From Polyangiaceae bacterium (GTDB lineage: Bacteria > Myxococcota_A > Polyangia > Polyangiales > Polyangiaceae), in NCBI GenBank assembly GCA_025937895.1, contig JAICQL010000012.1:1-64000 (forward strand): 64,000 bases of DNA. The letters run 5' to 3'. The notes below the pieces were generated by a model. The model was not told the origin of the DNA. It saw only the letters and a list, made by a program, of their open reading frames with translations, and made no database searches. The translations under genes were made by a program, and so were the position numbers. Below are positions 29,380 to 37,810 of the stretch, in pieces (the stretch's first letter is position 1; each line of letters begins with the position of its first letter).

Positions 29380-29696
29380 CCGTCAACCTGCGCGATCAAC
29401 GAGGCACGATCGTAACGGCGCTCGTGGCCGGGTGCGCGCTGGGCGGCTGTATCGGTGACCACGTCCCGCCGGAGATGAGCTATCCGCTGAACTGGGAGCT
29501 CACGGTGCCCGGGGGAACGGTCAGCGTGGGGGCGGGGGGCAAAGTGGAGCTGGACGCGCCAGCGCGGTCGTGACGTTCCGCATCGCCGGGGGAGCAGCTG
29601 GACGTACGGAGCAAAGCCGGACGCGTACCATCACGGAGCATGTGCTGGAGCTCACGCAAGGTGATGGCGCCATTCGGCGTCAACTCGCTTGCTAGT
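29380..29696 (+). pseudogene. Frameshifted small lipoprotein remnant
   Basis: IVTALVAGCALGGCIGDHVPPEMSYPLNWELTVPGGTVSVGAGGKVELDAPARS* then, after a frame change, AVVTFRIAGGAAGRTEQSRTRTITEHVLELTQGD...; no start codon in frame. Confidence 0.35.
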
Positions 29697-29858
29697 TCGT
29701 TCCAAATCGGTCCCTGAACAGCCGTGCTCGTCGGATGCTCTCCGACTGCAAATCGGGATTCATCAAAATCCAACGGCGGACTGGGCCGTACTGTGGCTGA
29801 GCGCGCCTGCGCCGATGTTGCAGCGGTGCGCGTCGTGGCCTGCGGCGCGTCGGGTATC

Positions 29859-32552
29859 ATGCATCCTGTCGTCGGTCTGCAGCTATCGGGCAATATCCTC
29901 ACTCCTCTGGACGATGAAGTGGCCGGGCACCTGGGGCGGCCGCTCTGGGATGGGCGGGGGCTGCTGGAAGATCTGGAGCTGCGGCTGGGGTTGCGGCAGG
30001 CGCCGGTCTCTTCGGGCGTGCGGGTGCAAGCATGGTCGAAGCGGCTGGCGCAGCTGGTGGCGGAGTGTGGCGCGGCAGCTCCGTACTTCGCCGCTGCCTA
30101 TCGTGTGGATCCGACGGGCACGGCGGCGCAGCTCCTGAGGCTGCGGGATGAGCTGGTGGACGCGGGCTGGAACGGTGAGGCGCTGTCTGGCTCCGAGCGG
30201 CTGGTGGCGCTGTCACGGCTGGCGGCGATGCCGGCGCCGGTGTTGCCTCCGGGGCGCGCAGACCGTCTGGCGGCGGTGGAAGCAGAGCTGAGCCGGATGA
30301 CGTGGTCTCCGTACGCGGCGCTGGACCTGGTGGACGCGCCCGAGCTCTGGCCCGGTCGCTGGCGGCGCGTCTTCGCGCGCCTGTCGGCGCTGGGGACGAA
30401 GCTAGGCACGCTGCGATTCACGCCGGCGACGCCGGCGGGCGGCAGTGATCTGGCCCGCTTCCAGCGTGCTCTGCAGGGTGAGCCGCAAGATCGAGCTCAG
30501 CCTCTCGCGGGGGATGGCTCGCTGGTGCTCTTGCGGGGCACCACGTCTTCACTGCTGGCCGAGCCGGTTGCGGCGCTGCTGGCGGGTGATCGCGAGGCTT
30601 CCACCGTCGTCATCCGCGGTGCGGACTCGAGCTCGCTCGACGCTGCGCTCGCTCGGCAAGGGCTGGCGCGCCAGGGCACGCTCGAGAGCAGTCGCTGGCG
30701 CCCCGCGCTGCAGGTATTGCGGCTGGGGCTCGCGGTCGCATTCGTGCCGCGCGATCCGCAGCGAGTGCTGGAGCTGGTGGCGCTCACGGCGGGGCCGTTT
30801 GCGGGCAGGGCGGGGCACCTGCTGGCAGCGGCGCTCTGCGAGCGACCGGGGCTGGGCAACGAGAAGTGGAACACGGCCAAGAGCGAGCTCTCACCCGAGC
30901 AGCGCGCCCGGGTGGAGCAGTGGCTGGAAGCGCCGCGTCTCGATCCGAAAGGAACACCGCGCGAGCTGGTGCTGGAGGTGGCGGAGCGGGTGCTGGAGTG
31001 GCTGAGCGCGCGGAGCTTTGTCAGGCCGGAGCCAAGCTGGCAATCGGCCACGCAGCAAGCGCGGGCGTTCGCGGAGGCGCTGCGCGTCGATCTGCGAGCG
31101 CAGCTGGATCGTCCTGCCATCGAGCAGTTGCTGCAGGACCTGACCGAAGAGCGCGCCACGTGCGTGGCCCACCCGGAGGAGGCGGGCCGTCTGGAGCACG
31201 TGGATTCACCGGAGCGCCTGCTGGTCGCGCGGCAGCGCGTGGTCTGGTGGGGCTTTGCCGGTGAGCAGGCTGCCCAGCGCCCGCTGTTCCGTGCCGCGGA
31301 GAGCGAAGCGCTGCGCCGCGCCGGCATCACCCTGCTCGATCCGGCACTGACCTTGCGCGCTCGCTTCGCAGGCCTGCAGCGGGCGGTGCTGGCCGCGCGC
31401 CAGCAGCTGCTGCTGGTGCTCCCGGAGCAAGTGGCGGGTGAGGTCTGCACGCCGCACCAGCTGCTCGACGAGCTGGTGGGGCGCTTGCTTCCGAACGAGC
31501 AGGGGCTAGCCCCGATCACGCTCGGCGTGGAGGAGCTCGCCCGGGGCACTGGCCTTGCTGCCCGGCTGCCGCAGGTAGCGCTGCAGCCAGCGGATTTCGT
31601 GCCGCTCCCGCCCGCTCGGCGGCAGTGGCACATCGCTCCGGAGCTGATCCGACCGCGCGAGGCGGAGTCAGCGCACAGCCTGGAGCGGCGCATCGGCTGT
31701 CCGCTGAGCTGGGTGTTACAGTATCAGGCAGGCCTGTACACGGCCAGCCGCGGCGGGGTGCCGAGCGGCCCGCTGATCGCGGGCAAGCTCGGCCACCGCT
31801 TGCTGGAGGAGTTGCACCACGCCGGCCGCTTCAGTGGCACGCGCGAGCAGGTGCGGGCGGCCGCGGAAGAGCTGTTCGAGGCGCTGCTGGAGAGGGAGGG
31901 GGCAATGTTGCTGGCGGCTGGCCACAGCGATGAGCACAGCCAGCTGCGCTCCGAGCTGGTCGACTCGAGGGTGGAGCTGTCTGCGATGTTGCACGACGCA
32001 GAGCTCGAGATCATCGGAGTGGAGGAGCCGGTGACCGGCACGCTCGATGGCACGCCGCTGCGCGGCAGCATCGACCTGCTGCTGCGCACCACCGGCGGAG
32101 CAGAGGTGGTGCTCGACCTGAAGTACGGCAGCAAATCATACCGAGACAAGCTGAAGGACGGGCGAGCCATCCAGCTGGCGCTGTACGCGGAGGCGCGCCG
32201 CCAGACCAGCGGCGCACAGAGCCCGCCTCCGGCCGGCTATTTCTCTCTCAAGAATCATCGTCTGCTCGCCACCGACGCGGCCGGCATCTTCGGCCAGCGC
32301 AGGGAGCCCGGCCCTAGCATGAGCCAGAGCTGGAGCCGCGCCCATAACAGCCTGGCCGCGATCGCGCGCGCCTTTGCCAGCGGTCGCATCCTGGCGGGGG
32401 GAGTGCAGGCCACTCTCGACGCGGGCTATCTGAAGGTGCTTGGGGTCGAGCCGGCCCAGCAGGCCGCACACGTCGAGCTTCCTGCGGACGAGACCTGCAA
32501 GTATTGCAGCTTCAGCGCCGTCTGTGGCCGCGCCTGGGAGCAGTCATGGTGA
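29859..32552 (+). CDS. AddB-like PD-(D/E)XK nuclease family protein
   Basis: C-terminal GTLDGTPLRGSIDLLLRTTGGAEVVLDLKYG with QLALYAEARR; Fe-S Cys set RRIGCPLSW ... CKYCSFSAVC. Confidence 0.82.
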   Translation: MHPVVGLQLSGNILTPLDDEVAGHLGRPLWDGRGLLEDLELRLGLRQAPVSSGVRVQAWSKRLAQLVAECGAAAPYFAAAYRVDPTGTAAQLLRLRDELVDAGWNGEALSGSERLVALSRLAAMPAPVLPPGRADRLAAVEAELSRMTWSPYAALDLVDAPELWPGRWRRVFARLSALGTKLGTLRFTPATPAGGSDLARFQRALQGEPQDRAQPLAGDGSLVLLRGTTSSLLAEPVAALLAGDREASTVVIRGADSSSLDAALARQGLARQGTLESSRWRPALQVLRLGLAVAFVPRDPQRVLELVALTAGPFAGRAGHLLAAALCERPGLGNEKWNTAKSELSPEQRARVEQWLEAPRLDPKGTPRELVLEVAERVLEWLSARSFVRPEPSWQSATQQARAFAEALRVDLRAQLDRPAIEQLLQDLTEERATCVAHPEEAGRLEHVDSPERLLVARQRVVWWGFAGEQAAQRPLFRAAESEALRRAGITLLDPALTLRARFAGLQRAVLAARQQLLLVLPEQVAGEVCTPHQLLDELVGRLLPNEQGLAPITLGVEELARGTGLAARLPQVALQPADFVPLPPARRQWHIAPELIRPREAESAHSLERRIGCPLSWVLQYQAGLYTASRGGVPSGPLIAGKLGHRLLEELHHAGRFSGTREQVRAAAEELFEALLEREGAMLLAAGHSDEHSQLRSELVDSRVELSAMLHDAELEIIGVEEPVTGTLDGTPLRGSIDLLLRTTGGAEVVLDLKYGSKSYRDKLKDGRAIQLALYAEARRQTSGAQSPPPAGYFSLKNHRLLATDAAGIFGQRREPGPSMSQSWSRAHNSLAAIARAFASGRILAGGVQATLDAGYLKVLGVEPAQQAAHVELPADETCKYCSFSAVCGRAWEQSW

Positions 32553-35500
32553 GCGCCAGCCACACGCTCGGCGAGCTGGCACCCGCCGAGGGCCTGCACG
32601 TGACCGGTGCCAGCGCGGGCAGCGGCAAGACGCATTGCTTGACCCAGGTGGTGGTGGACGCCCTGGCGGGCCGCGGCGCAGCGCCCCTGGACGTGGAGAG
32701 CCTGGTGGCGGTTACGTACACCACTCGCGCAGCCACGGAGCTGCGCTCCCGCATCCGCCAGACGCTGGTGAGACACGGCGACAGCGAGAGCGCGCTGCGC
32801 TTGCCGCTGGCGCGCCTCGGCACCGTGCACGCCGTCTGCCTCTCCTGGCTGCAGGACTACGCCATCGACGCCGGCTTGCCTCCCGACATCCGCGTGCTGC
32901 CCGATGATGGTGGCCTGCAGTTTCGCAGCCTGCTCGAGGCGGCCGTGCCGGGCGAGCTACGCGAGCGCCTGGGCGAGCTGGCCAAACGTCTCGCAGTGAA
33001 CTGGGACAACCAGCGCAGCCGCACGGACTGGATGCTGCGCGTGTTCGAGCTGATCGATCTGGCACGCGCCAACCGCATCGCTGCCGAGCAGCTGCCGGAA
33101 ATGGCGGCGCGCTCGCTCGCACAGATGGCAGAGCTGCTGCCGCCACCTGCTGCTCACGATCTGGATGCTACGCTGCTGGCCGCGGTGGTGCGCGCCGAGC
33201 AAGATCTCGCCGCCGCAGAGGACACGACGAAGCTCACCCGCGAGGCCCGCGACGAGCTGCGGAAGATCCACCGCAAGCTGAAGCACGGCTGGGCCAGCTG
33301 GAGAGACTGGGCCACGCTCGCCGGCCTGAGCCCCGCCAAGAAGTCGAGCGCCCTGGTCGCAACGGTGATCGACCTGGCGAGCAAGTTCGAGGCTCACCCC
33401 CGCTTTCAGAGCGAGCTGCGGGAGATGATCGAGGGCGTGTTCGAGTGCGCCCGGGTCGGCCTCTTGCGCTATCAGGATCACAAGGCGCGCCTGCGCCTGG
33501 TCGACTATGTGGACATGCTCGAGCGAGCCCTGCGCTTGCTCGAGCAGCCCGAGATCGCTGCCGACCTCGCCGGACGTTTGCGCTTGCTGGTGGTGGATGA
33601 GTTTCAGGACACCAGCCCGATCCAGCTCGAGCTCTTCTTGCGGCTACACCAGCTCGCCCGCCGCTCCACCTGGGTCGGCGATCGCAAGCAGTGCATCTTC
33701 GAGTTCGCGGGCGCCGACCCACAGCTGATGGACAGCGTGGCTCGCTGGGTCGTGGCCAGCGGCGGCCAGACCGAGCAGCTGCCAAACAACTATCGCTCAC
33801 GTCCCGAGCTGGTCCACTTCTGCTCCGAGCTCTTCAGCCGCGCGCTCGAGCCTCACGGCTACAGCCGCGCGGAGGTCGCCGTCACCCCACGGCGCAAGAC
33901 CCCAGCAGCGCTCGGCAGCTTGCCACCACTCGGCATCTTTGCGCTGCGCCCCGGCAAGGCTGCGCAGGTGCCCGCCGCCATCGCCCTGGGCGTGCAGCGC
34001 CTGCTGGCCGCGCCCGATCAGACGCCCATCGTCGACCGCCACAGCGGCGAGCTTCGCCCCGTGCGGCCCGGTGATATCGCCGTGCTCGTGCGCACCAACG
34101 ACGAGGCCGAGGCACTCGCCAGTGAGCTCGGCCGCCTGCGCATCCGCGCCGCTCTGGCGCGCCCCGGCTTGCTCCACACGCCCGAAGGCACGCTGCTCGA
34201 CGCCGCCATCTCCTATCTCGTCGATCGCCGGGACGGCGTGGCGGCCGCGACCCTGGACGCCCTGCATGGCTTCGGCGGCAGCGAGCCCGATGAGTGGCTC
34301 AGCGAGCGCATGCGCGCCCATCACCAGCGCGCCGATGCCCGGCACGGCAGGGCCTCGCCGCAGGGCGGAGGCATGGGGCCCGGCGAAGCCGCCAACGACG
34401 TGGAGCCAGCAGCCCGCGGCGGCTGGCAAGCCGCGCTCGACACCCTCGCGCAGCAACCGCGCCAGATGTCTCCTCGCGAGAGCGTGGACGCCGTGCTGCA
34501 GACGCTCGACGCCGAGCGCCTCGTGCTCGGCTGGCCCGATCCCGAGCACCGCAGCGGCAACCTCGACGCGCTGCGCGCTCTCGCCAGCCACTACGAGGAG
34601 ACCTGTCGCGTCACCGGCGCCGCCGCCTCGCTCGCCGGCCTGCTCCACTACTTCGATCAAGCCCGGCAGGCGCGCTGGAACGGCACCGAGCTTCGTGCCA
34701 CTGACGAGCAACACTTCAGCCAGGGCCCAGGGGCCGTCGCGCTGTGCACGTATCATCGCTCGAAGGGCCTGGAGTGGCCCATCGTCATCCTTGCCAGCCT
34801 GGATGCAGCAGCCCGGGCCGACGCCTTCGGCGTGAAGATCCAGTCGCCGCAGGGTCCGCTGGATCCCGAGCAGCCACTGCGAGACCGCTGGATCCGCTAT
34901 CTGCCTCGGCCGCTCTCGGGTCAATCGAAGAACCTCGGCTTCGTCGAGCGCGAGAAGCAGTCGGCACAGGGGCTCGAGGCGCGCGACGACGAGCAGCGCG
35001 AGAGGGCGCGCTTGCTCTACGTTGGCTTCACCCGCGCCCGCGATCACCTCATCCTCGCCGCCTGCTGCAAGGAGGACAAGGTGAAGGCGCAGTGGCTGGA
35101 CGAGCTGCGCGGAGCCGATGGTGAGCCGCTCTTGCGCTTGCCCGCCTGCGAGGCCGCTGAATCCCCAACCCTCGGCGTCAGCGGCGCCGCAACCCGGGTC
35201 GTCTGCCGGATCTGGGAGCTCGATCCCGAACAGCAGGCACCCGCTGCGCCCGAGAACGACGTCACGCAGCTCCTCACCTGGCGCCGCCCTCCGGCGAGTG
35301 CAGCGAGAGCGCCGTTTCTGCTCACACCGTCGAGCGGCGCCGAGGGCTGGCCCGGCCTGCCGCAGCTTCGAGTGCGAGGGCTCGTGAGAGTGGGCTCGGC
35401 GCTACCCGTGCAGCGCGCTGGCAGCGTCGACTGGGCCGCCTTTGGAACGACCGTCCACGGCTTCCTCGCGGCAGATCGTCCCCAGGATGTGCCCGCCGTG

Positions 35501-35911
35501 CGACGGGAGCGCGCGGCGCGGCTGGCGCAGAGCTGCGCCTCTGGCGCCAGCATCAGCCCAGAGGCACTGATCGCGATGGCGAACGCGTTCCACGACTTCG
35601 CCGCGCAGCGCTGGCCCGGAGCACGCTGGCAGCGCGAGGTGCCAGTGCGCGTGCGCATCGGCGCAGGCGACGCCGCGCGGCGGGTGAGCGGGACGATGGA
35701 CCTGCTGCTCGAGACTGCGGACGGCTACGTCGTGATCGATCACAAGACGTTCGGCGATCCAGGCGAGGCAGCGATCCGCGCCGAGGCGGAGAAGTACCTG
35801 GGGCAGCTGGCGGCGTACGGCGAGGCGCTCGCGGCGCTCGGCGGAAAGCCAGCGCGGGAGTACTGGCTGCACCTGGCAGTGGCGGGTGTCGTCGTCGAGT
35901 GCGGACCGTGA
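32546..35911 (+). CDS. UvrD/AddA-like ATP-dependent helicase-nuclease
   Basis: GASAGSGKTHCL (Walker A), VTYTTRAATELRSRI, LLVVDEFQDTSPIQ, YHRSKGLEWPIVIL, LYVGFTRARDHL, C-terminal GTMDLLLETADGYVVIDHKT nuclease motif; 7-bp overlap with upstream gene. Confidence 0.92.
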   Translation: MVSASHTLGELAPAEGLHVTGASAGSGKTHCLTQVVVDALAGRGAAPLDVESLVAVTYTTRAATELRSRIRQTLVRHGDSESALRLPLARLGTVHAVCLSWLQDYAIDAGLPPDIRVLPDDGGLQFRSLLEAAVPGELRERLGELAKRLAVNWDNQRSRTDWMLRVFELIDLARANRIAAEQLPEMAARSLAQMAELLPPPAAHDLDATLLAAVVRAEQDLAAAEDTTKLTREARDELRKIHRKLKHGWASWRDWATLAGLSPAKKSSALVATVIDLASKFEAHPRFQSELREMIEGVFECARVGLLRYQDHKARLRLVDYVDMLERALRLLEQPEIAADLAGRLRLLVVDEFQDTSPIQLELFLRLHQLARRSTWVGDRKQCIFEFAGADPQLMDSVARWVVASGGQTEQLPNNYRSRPELVHFCSELFSRALEPHGYSRAEVAVTPRRKTPAALGSLPPLGIFALRPGKAAQVPAAIALGVQRLLAAPDQTPIVDRHSGELRPVRPGDIAVLVRTNDEAEALASELGRLRIRAALARPGLLHTPEGTLLDAAISYLVDRRDGVAAATLDALHGFGGSEPDEWLSERMRAHHQRADARHGRASPQGGGMGPGEAANDVEPAARGGWQAALDTLAQQPRQMSPRESVDAVLQTLDAERLVLGWPDPEHRSGNLDALRALASHYEETCRVTGAAASLAGLLHYFDQARQARWNGTELRATDEQHFSQGPGAVALCTYHRSKGLEWPIVILASLDAAARADAFGVKIQSPQGPLDPEQPLRDRWIRYLPRPLSGQSKNLGFVEREKQSAQGLEARDDEQRERARLLYVGFTRARDHLILAACCKEDKVKAQWLDELRGADGEPLLRLPACEAAESPTLGVSGAATRVVCRIWELDPEQQAPAAPENDVTQLLTWRRPPASAARAPFLLTPSSGAEGWPGLPQLRVRGLVRVGSALPVQRAGSVDWAAFGTTVHGFLAADRPQDVPAVRRERAARLAQSCASGASISPEALIAMANAFHDFAAQRWPGARWQREVPVRVRIGAGDAARRVSGTMDLLLETADGYVVIDHKTFGDPGEAAIRAEAEKYLGQLAAYGEALAALGGKPAREYWLHLAVAGVVVECGP

Positions 35912-36201
35912 CGCAGCGAGCTGAGCCGGAATGACGCCGATCACCGTGGGGTGATGGGTAACTGTCGGTATCGGCCCCATTGGGTCCATTCTGGTTGTGT
36001 TTCGAGCTTTCTGGTGAAGGAGTGCTATGCTGTCCCTCCCCCAGAAATCTCCCCCTGCGCGATCGTCGCGGTATCGGCCAAGGTGCGCTTGGTACGATAG
36101 GGTCGGCTGACAGATGCGCGAGGCAGCGTGCGCTGCAAGGCAGCTGTCTCGAGGCCACCAAAGGTCTGCTATCCGGGAAGATTCAACGAGCAGGAGTGCC
36201 G

Positions 36202-36381
36202 ATGGCGACGACGTTTGCAAAGCGCAGCAAGGAAAAGCAGCGACAGGAAAAGAAGAGCGCAAAGGCGATCGAGCGGCAGCAGCGCAAGCTGGCGCGCAAG
36301 AACGCTCCGCCGCGCATCCCGGGCGAAGACCCGGACATTGCCGGAATTATCCCGGGCCCCCAGCCGCTGGTGTTCGAATGA
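36202..36381 (+). CDS. Small highly basic protein (59 aa)
   Basis: MATTFAKRSKEKQRQEKKSAKAIERQQRKLARKNAPPRIPGEDPDIAGIIPGPQPLVFE. Confidence 0.7.
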   Translation: MATTFAKRSKEKQRQEKKSAKAIERQQRKLARKNAPPRIPGEDPDIAGIIPGPQPLVFE

Positions 36382-36764
36382 GGTGGGGGGGGAAGGATCG
36401 CGAGGCAACGCGCCGCACGGCCGAGCGGCGCCAGCGTGAAGACGAGGCGCCGAGGCTAGCGGCCGCCATACCCACGCTCCAGGGGCTGCGCCTCGAGGTC
36501 ATGGAGCGCAGCGCGAGCATCTCGCATCCCCAGCACGCCCACGTGCGTCACGTCGTCGTGGCCAACGCGCCCGCGTTGTTCATCCTGCCTTGCCACGACA
36601 CGCAGTGCAAAGACGGCGGTCACGATCTCACGCAGGAAATCTTGTCCGCTCTACGCCACCGCAACGCACGCTTCGAGGGCGAAGACGCCTGCCGCGGCAC
36701 GGTGGGCAGCGCCAATTGCTCGCGCGTCCTCGGGTACGTTGCCGTGGCGACGTATCAGGTCTAG
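36378..36764 (+). CDS. Small Cys-containing protein (128 aa), translationally coupled
   Basis: ATGA overlap with upstream CDS; FILPCHDTQCKDGGHDLTQEIL...EDACRGTVGSANCSRVL. Confidence 0.65.
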   Translation: MRWGGKDREATRRTAERRQREDEAPRLAAAIPTLQGLRLEVMERSASISHPQHAHVRHVVVANAPALFILPCHDTQCKDGGHDLTQEILSALRHRNARFEGEDACRGTVGSANCSRVLGYVAVATYQV

Positions 36765-36877
36765 CCCCGGGCCCCCGGCCTGCGGTGATTCAGCCATTCT
36801 TGCGAGCCCCGTCAAACGAGGAGCTTCCTCGCTCGAGGTCATAGCCAGGCGCTCCGGCAGGGCGTTACCCTGCTCAA

Positions 36878-37810
36878 ATGGCGAGTGCAAAGAAGAGAGC
36901 CGCGGCCCCAGCGCTCGATGAGGCACAGATTGCCGCGGCCCTGACCACCTGGCGCCGGAGATTGCTGGACGAAGGCGGCGTGAAGCTGTCGGCGGTGAAG
37001 CCCAAGGCGCTGGCGGAGCGGCTCGTACCTTTGCTCGTGGCGGAGGGCTTCGAGAGGGGCAGCAGCTGGCTGCGGCGGCCGCTGAGCGATCAGCTGGAGG
37101 GAGCGCTGGCGCACGGCGCAGTGCTCGCTCGCAAATCACTCGCTGCGCAGGTACGTGGCGCGAGCGCGGCGGAGTTGCAGAAGGCGCTCGCGGAGGCGGA
37201 GCGCGCGGGCAAGCTGAGGCGCGTGCTGCGCGGCAAGGTGGAGCTCTGGGTGGGGAGCTCGACGCCGGTCGTGAGTGGAGCGGAGTTGCTACGGCTGCGA
37301 GCGGCCGTCTCGGCGCTGGACAAGGCCCTGGCCCAGGCCGCGCGCAAGAAGGGGGCGGCATTGCTGGCCAGCGATGTGCAGCAGGCGCTGGCGGAGGTTC
37401 TGCAGATGGCGCCCCGGGCACCACATCCGGCTCCGGTCGAGGAGCTCGCCGCGCCCACGCCATCGCCCGCGCGGGAGCGTCGGGCTGCCACCGGCAGCGG
37501 CCCGCCCGAGCGCGAGGGAGCGCCCAGCCAGGAGCAAGCGATTCGGTCTGTCGTGGCTGCCGTGGAGGCGGCACGGGACGAGCGCACGGGGCTAGCCTTC
37601 GTGCCCGACATCGTGCGTAGCCTATTGCCTGGGATGCCGGCGGCCGTCGCACTGGACATGCTGCTGCTGGCGGCGAGCAGAGAGTTGGTGGAGCTGAGGC
37701 CGGAGGGCGGCCTGGGCCGCTTGCCACCCGCCGATCTGGAGCTCTGCCCGCCGGGCCCGGCACAGACGCGGCTCTCTTACGCGCGCTTGCTCGACGGGGG
37801 CCCGCAGTGA
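36878..37810 (+). CDS. Uncharacterised protein, first gene of the nuclease-translocase operon (winged-helix-like character possible)
   Basis: 310 aa; overlaps next gene by GTGA. Confidence 0.65.
   Translation: MASAKKRAAAPALDEAQIAAALTTWRRRLLDEGGVKLSAVKPKALAERLVPLLVAEGFERGSSWLRRPLSDQLEGALAHGAVLARKSLAAQVRGASAAELQKALAEAERAGKLRRVLRGKVELWVGSSTPVVSGAELLRLRAAVSALDKALAQAARKKGAALLASDVQQALAEVLQMAPRAPHPAPVEELAAPTPSPARERRAATGSGPPEREGAPSQEQAIRSVVAAVEAARDERTGLAFVPDIVRSLLPGMPAAVALDMLLLAASRELVELRPEGGLGRLPPADLELCPPGPAQTRLSYARLLDGGPQ

Noticed and set aside
29480-29902. 140-aa minus-strand ORF between the MOSC and AddB-like genes
   Set aside because: Overlaps the AddB-like start and the lipoprotein remnant; no recognised domain.
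35940-35955. ATCACC-GTGG-GGTGAT hairpin after the AddA-like gene as a terminator
   Set aside because: Only 6 bp with no U-tract; not strong enough to call.
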